64,000 nucleotides of DNA from Pseudoramibacter faecis (lineage in GTDB: Bacteria; Bacillota; Clostridia; Eubacteriales; Eubacteriaceae). The DNA lies in contig NZ_JAYFFI010000002.1 in NCBI RefSeq assembly GCF_036289405.1, forward strand, positions 146,918 to 210,917. Direction: 5' to 3'. Of this stretch, positions 61,560 to 64,000 are shown one piece after another (position 1 is the first letter of the stretch; every line of letters begins with the position of its first letter). The notes under the pieces were generated by a model. The model worked only from the letters and a program-made list of their open reading frames with translations. It was not told the origin of the DNA and did not search any database. The translations under genes and the position numbers were made by a program.

Positions 61560-62482
61560 ATTTGAACATTACAACAGGACCGAAAATCACTCCGGTCAAA
61601 ATGGGGCTTTACGCTCCGGAAGGATTCGGCAAGAGCATATTCGCATCAAAGACTCCGGGCGCGCTTGTTATGGATACGGAAAACGGCACTCTGAGGATTG
61701 ACTGCCGCCGCGTCAATGTCAGCAGTTGGGATGAAGCGATGAGCGTGATCACGGCAGTTCTTGAAGATCCTTCTATTTGCCAGACGCTCGTAATCGACAC
61801 AATGGACAGGCTCGAGACATACGGCTGCGATTATCTGTGCGCCAAGTATCACAAGAATTCGCTTGAGGACTGGTCATACGGAAAAGGATATGTCGCGCTG
61901 ATGGAACTGTTCCAGAGCTTCTATAAGCAGCTGGACAAGGTCATCGCCGCCGGCGTCAACATCATCCTCGTTGCCCACGCAAGAGTCAGAAAATTCGAGC
62001 TGCCCGATCAGGAAGGCGCGTTCGATAAATGGGAACTGAAACTGAATAAGCAGACTTCTCCCCTGATGAAGGAATGGGTGGACGCGCTGCTGTTCGGAAA
62101 CTTCCAGACCTACGTTGTAACGACCGAAGACAGGAAGAAAAAAGCGCAAGGGAACAAACGCGTTCTCTACTGCAACCATATGCCGACCTTTGATGCGAAG
62201 AATCGGTTCGGACTGCCGGACTCTGTGGAGTTCTCTTTTGATTCCGTGAGGAGCCTCTTCGAAAGTAAATCAGATATGTCTGTCGCTGAGAAATCTGCTC
62301 CCGTGCAGTCTGAAACACCTCTCGACAAGCTCTATTCTCTCATGAAGGAAGCAAATGTGACAGATGCGGATGTCCAGAAGGTCGTGCATCCAAAGGCCAC
62401 TACGACATTGACGCTCCGCTCGAAAGCTATCACGAGGAATTCATCACGAAGTGGGTCATCAAGTACTGGCCACAGATTCTGA
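61556..62482 (+). CDS. RecA-like AAA ATPase of phage replication module (C-terminus frameshifted)
   Basis: A 308-residue P-loop protein of the phage AAA/Sak4-like group. The Walker A is GLYAPEGFGKSIFASK and Walker B is QTLVIDTMDRLE. A conserved NIILVAHARVRKFELPDQ and a final DALLFGNF region follow. It acts with the DUF669 protein in ssDNA annealing or recombination. The tail HPKATTTLTLRSKAITRNSS is out of family. One added base near 62385 gives ASKGHYDIDAPLESYHEEFI...TKWVIKYWPQILKLIAADKAKN, ending at 62514. So the last about 40 residues are frameshifted. Confidence 0.8.
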   Translation: MNLNITTGPKITPVKMGLYAPEGFGKSIFASKTPGALVMDTENGTLRIDCRRVNVSSWDEAMSVITAVLEDPSICQTLVIDTMDRLETYGCDYLCAKYHKNSLEDWSYGKGYVALMELFQSFYKQLDKVIAAGVNIILVAHARVRKFELPDQEGAFDKWELKLNKQTSPLMKEWVDALLFGNFQTYVVTTEDRKKKAQGNKRVLYCNHMPTFDAKNRFGLPDSVEFSFDSVRSLFESKSDMSVAEKSAPVQSETPLDKLYSLMKEANVTDADVQKVVHPKATTTLTLRSKAITRNSSRSGSSSTGHRF

Positions 62483-62533
62483 AGCTGATAGCCGCAGATA
62501 AGGCAAAGAACTGAGAATTTGGAGGAAACGAAT

Positions 62534-63034
62534 ATGTCTGAATATATGAATAATAACATGGATCAGGGTATGAATTGGAACGACACCATCGAAAGCGATG
62601 GACGCGAGTTCATTATCCTGCCCGAGGGTGACTATAACTTCACGGTCACGGGATTCGAGCGTGGCCGCTTTCCCGGCTCGGCAAAAATGCAGGCGTGCAA
62701 CAAGGCGAGCCTTACCCTGCAGGTCAATACCAGTGGCGGCGTGGCGATCTGCCATACCGACCTCATCCTGAACCGCCTGCTGGAATGGAAGATTTCATCC
62801 TTCTTCCGCTGCATCGGGCAGAAGAAGCATGGCGAGCGTCTTGTCATGGACTGGAACAGGGTCATCGGCAGCCGCGGCAGGGCGCATTTCAAGCCGAGGA
62901 CTTACACCTCGAATGGCGAGGAACGTCAGGCAAACGATGTGGACAAGTTCTACGACTGGGACGATAAGAACTTTCCGGCTGAGGATGACTGGATGACGAT
63001 TTCAGGAGACGATGACGAGCTCTCTTTTGAGTAA
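62534..63034 (+). CDS. DUF669 phage protein (ssDNA-binding-like)
   Basis: A 166-residue protein starting MSEYMNNNMDQGMNWNDTIE at 62534 with GGAGG upstream. The DUF669 pattern is clear: LPEGDYNFTVTGFERGRFPGSAKMQACNKASLTLQV and WKISSFFRCIGQKKHGE, with an acidic tail WMTISGDDDELSFE as in SSBs. It is always found beside phage ATPases and helicases, as here. Confidence 0.88.
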   Translation: MSEYMNNNMDQGMNWNDTIESDGREFIILPEGDYNFTVTGFERGRFPGSAKMQACNKASLTLQVNTSGGVAICHTDLILNRLLEWKISSFFRCIGQKKHGERLVMDWNRVIGSRGRAHFKPRTYTSNGEERQANDVDKFYDWDDKNFPAEDDWMTISGDDDELSFE

Positions 63035-63046
63035 GGGAGGTTCGCT

Positions 63047-63892
63047 ATGTATGAACTAAGGCCATATCAGGCCGAGGCGAAACGGGCGATCCTCTCCGCG
63101 TGGGACGAGGGGCAGAAGAAAACGCTCCTCGTCTTACCAACAGGATGCGGCAAGACGGTGGTCTTCGCTTCGGTCGCAGAAAATCAGGTAAACAAGGGAC
63201 ATCGCGTCCTCATCATGGCGCATCGCGGGGAGCTTTTGCAGCAGGCAGCGGACAAGCTGAAAGAGGCGTCAGGACTGGATTCCGTTCTGGAAAAGGCGGA
63301 TTCCTCCGTACTCGGGAGTTTCCTGCCAGTCACGGTCGGCCCAGTGCAGAGCCTTTCGCAAGAGAAGCGTCTGGCGAGATTCCCGGAGAATTACTACCAG
63401 GACATCATCGTAGACGAGGCGCATCACTGCCTGTCGGACAGCTATCAGCACGTACTGAATCATTTCCCAGAGGCGAACATCCTCGGCGTGACGGCGACGC
63501 CTGACCGCGGGGATATGAAAAACCTCGGAGAGTTCTTTGACAGCAAAGCCTACGAGTATTCGATGACGGACGCCATCCGGGAAGGCTATCTCTGCCCGAT
63601 CAGAGCGCAGATGATACCGCTCGAACTGGATATTAACGGTGTCGGACTTTCAAGCGGCGATTTTGCAGCCGGTGAAATCGGGCATGCGCTCGATCCGTAT
63701 CTCAGGCAGATTGCGGAAGAAATGACGCACTACTGCAAAGGACGGAAAACGGTCGTGTTCCTGCCGCTGATAGCGATCTCGCAGAAGTTTTGCCGGATGC
63801 TCAATGACGTGGGACTGAAGACGGCGGAAGTCAATGGCAATTCTGACGACCGAGCGGAAGTCCTCTCGGATTTTGAAAACCTGAATTTATAA
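63047..63892 (+). pseudogene. DEAD/DEAH phage helicase, cut by an IS element
   Basis: The first 277 residues match a superfamily 2 helicase: LRPYQAEAKRAILSAW, Walker A LPTGCGKTVVF, IMAHRGELLQQA, DEAH IVDEAHHCL and motif III GVTATPDRGD. The second RecA domain has begun (KTVVFLPLIAISQKFCRML) but ends abruptly at LSDFENLNL. The family needs another about 180 residues including motifs V and VI. IS30-type DNA follows directly, so the gene is interrupted by insertion. Confidence 0.82.
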
Positions 63893-64000
63893 TCTAAGTG
63901 CAACAAATAAATAATGACTCATAGCCTTGGTATAATGGTGTTTGCAAAGACATCCAATATTCAAGGAGAAACTATGAGTCACTACAAACATCTTACACCA
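63893..64000 (+). mobile_element. Left end of an IS30-family element (runs off the window)
   Basis: After the broken helicase there is a short AT-rich end and a promoter (TTGGTATAATGG, an extended -10 at about 63928-63937). A purine-rich ribosome site (AAGGAG) and an ATG at 63974 that starts MSHYKHLTP follow. That N-terminus is typical of IS30 transposases. The terminal repeat is probably close to 63890. The layout resembles the remnant's left end at 3.3 kb. Confidence 0.8.
63974..64000 (+). CDS. IS30-family transposase, N-terminal nine residues
   Basis: Only MSHYKHLTP is visible before the window ends. The (S/H)YKHLT start, ribosome site and position in the IS end identify it as the transposase start. 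Confidence 0.7.

Noticed and set aside
1..64000. CRISPR arrays, rRNA or tRNA genes
   Set aside because: No regularly spaced repeat array, no rRNA segment and no tRNA-like acceptor/TPsiC motifs were recognised while reading. A covariance-model scan was not possible.

Overview
The window is the replication-origin region of a bacterial chromosome, followed by about 38 kb of accessory DNA. The origin gene order (rpmH, rnpA, yidD, yidC, jag, mnmE, mnmG, rsmG, noc, parA, parB on one side; dnaA, dnaN, yaaA, recF, gyrB, gyrA on the other), the presence of noc, purine-rich Gram-positive ribosome sites and an adjacent rpsF-ssb-rpsR operon point to a Firmicute, most likely in the Clostridia/Eubacteriales. 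The species cannot be named from the sequence alone.

Region 1 (1-16.4 kb) is transcribed mostly leftward, away from the origin: rpmH to jag, the tRNA-modification pair mnmE/mnmG, rsmG, the partition genes with two parS sites, a MscS channel, a DUF951 protein, the S6/SSB/S18 operon behind a structured leader, acyP, and the start of a yybS-like gene. Between 2.0 and 5.0 kb this core is interrupted by decayed insertions: two different transposase remnants, a flavodoxin-like oxidoreductase, and a frameshifted hypothetical gene with a zinc-ribbon neighbour. Region 2 (16.4-26.2 kb) holds a bipartite oriC around dnaA, then dnaN, yaaA, recF, gyrB, gyrA and rpe reading rightward.

Region 3 (26.5-41.5 kb) is a mirror-image pair of five-gene transport modules. 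Each has an ECF T component, a fused double ECF ATPase, a Trep_Strep-type S component and two ABC half-transporters, and each is headed by its own divergent AraC regulator. Uptake of a metal chelate, tetrapyrrole or similar molecule is an inference. Region 3 ends with a short leader peptide plus a hairpin and terminator (an attenuator-like layout) and a truncated ICE-type sigma gene.

Region 4 (42.3-57.9 kb) is the most interesting part. A tight leftward eight-gene operon encodes a WYL regulator, a 931-residue protein I cannot assign, a PAPS-reductase/ferredoxin/DUF4007 protein (BrxP), a giant P-loop ATPase (BrxC/PglY), PglZ, a short BrxL lacking a Lon-like protease domain, a small zinc-finger protein and an IscS/DndA-like cysteine desulfurase. 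This matches the rare type 4 BREX arrangement. No methyltransferase is present and a sulfur-mobilising pair sits in the operon, so a phosphorothioate-like DNA mark is the likely self signal. The 931-residue protein, the zinc-finger protein and the built-in desulfurase are the least described parts.

Region 5 (58-64 kb) runs divergently from the BREX operon and is a prophage-like early module: a LexA-type repressor with a palindromic operator, a zinc-ribbon protein, a structured non-coding stretch, a sigma-like protein, a Gp157-family protein, a RecA-like ATPase, DUF669 and a DEAD-box helicase. It is decaying: one gene carries a TGA in place of a conserved Cys codon, one has a C-terminal frameshift, and the helicase is cut by an IS30-family element that runs off the window end.
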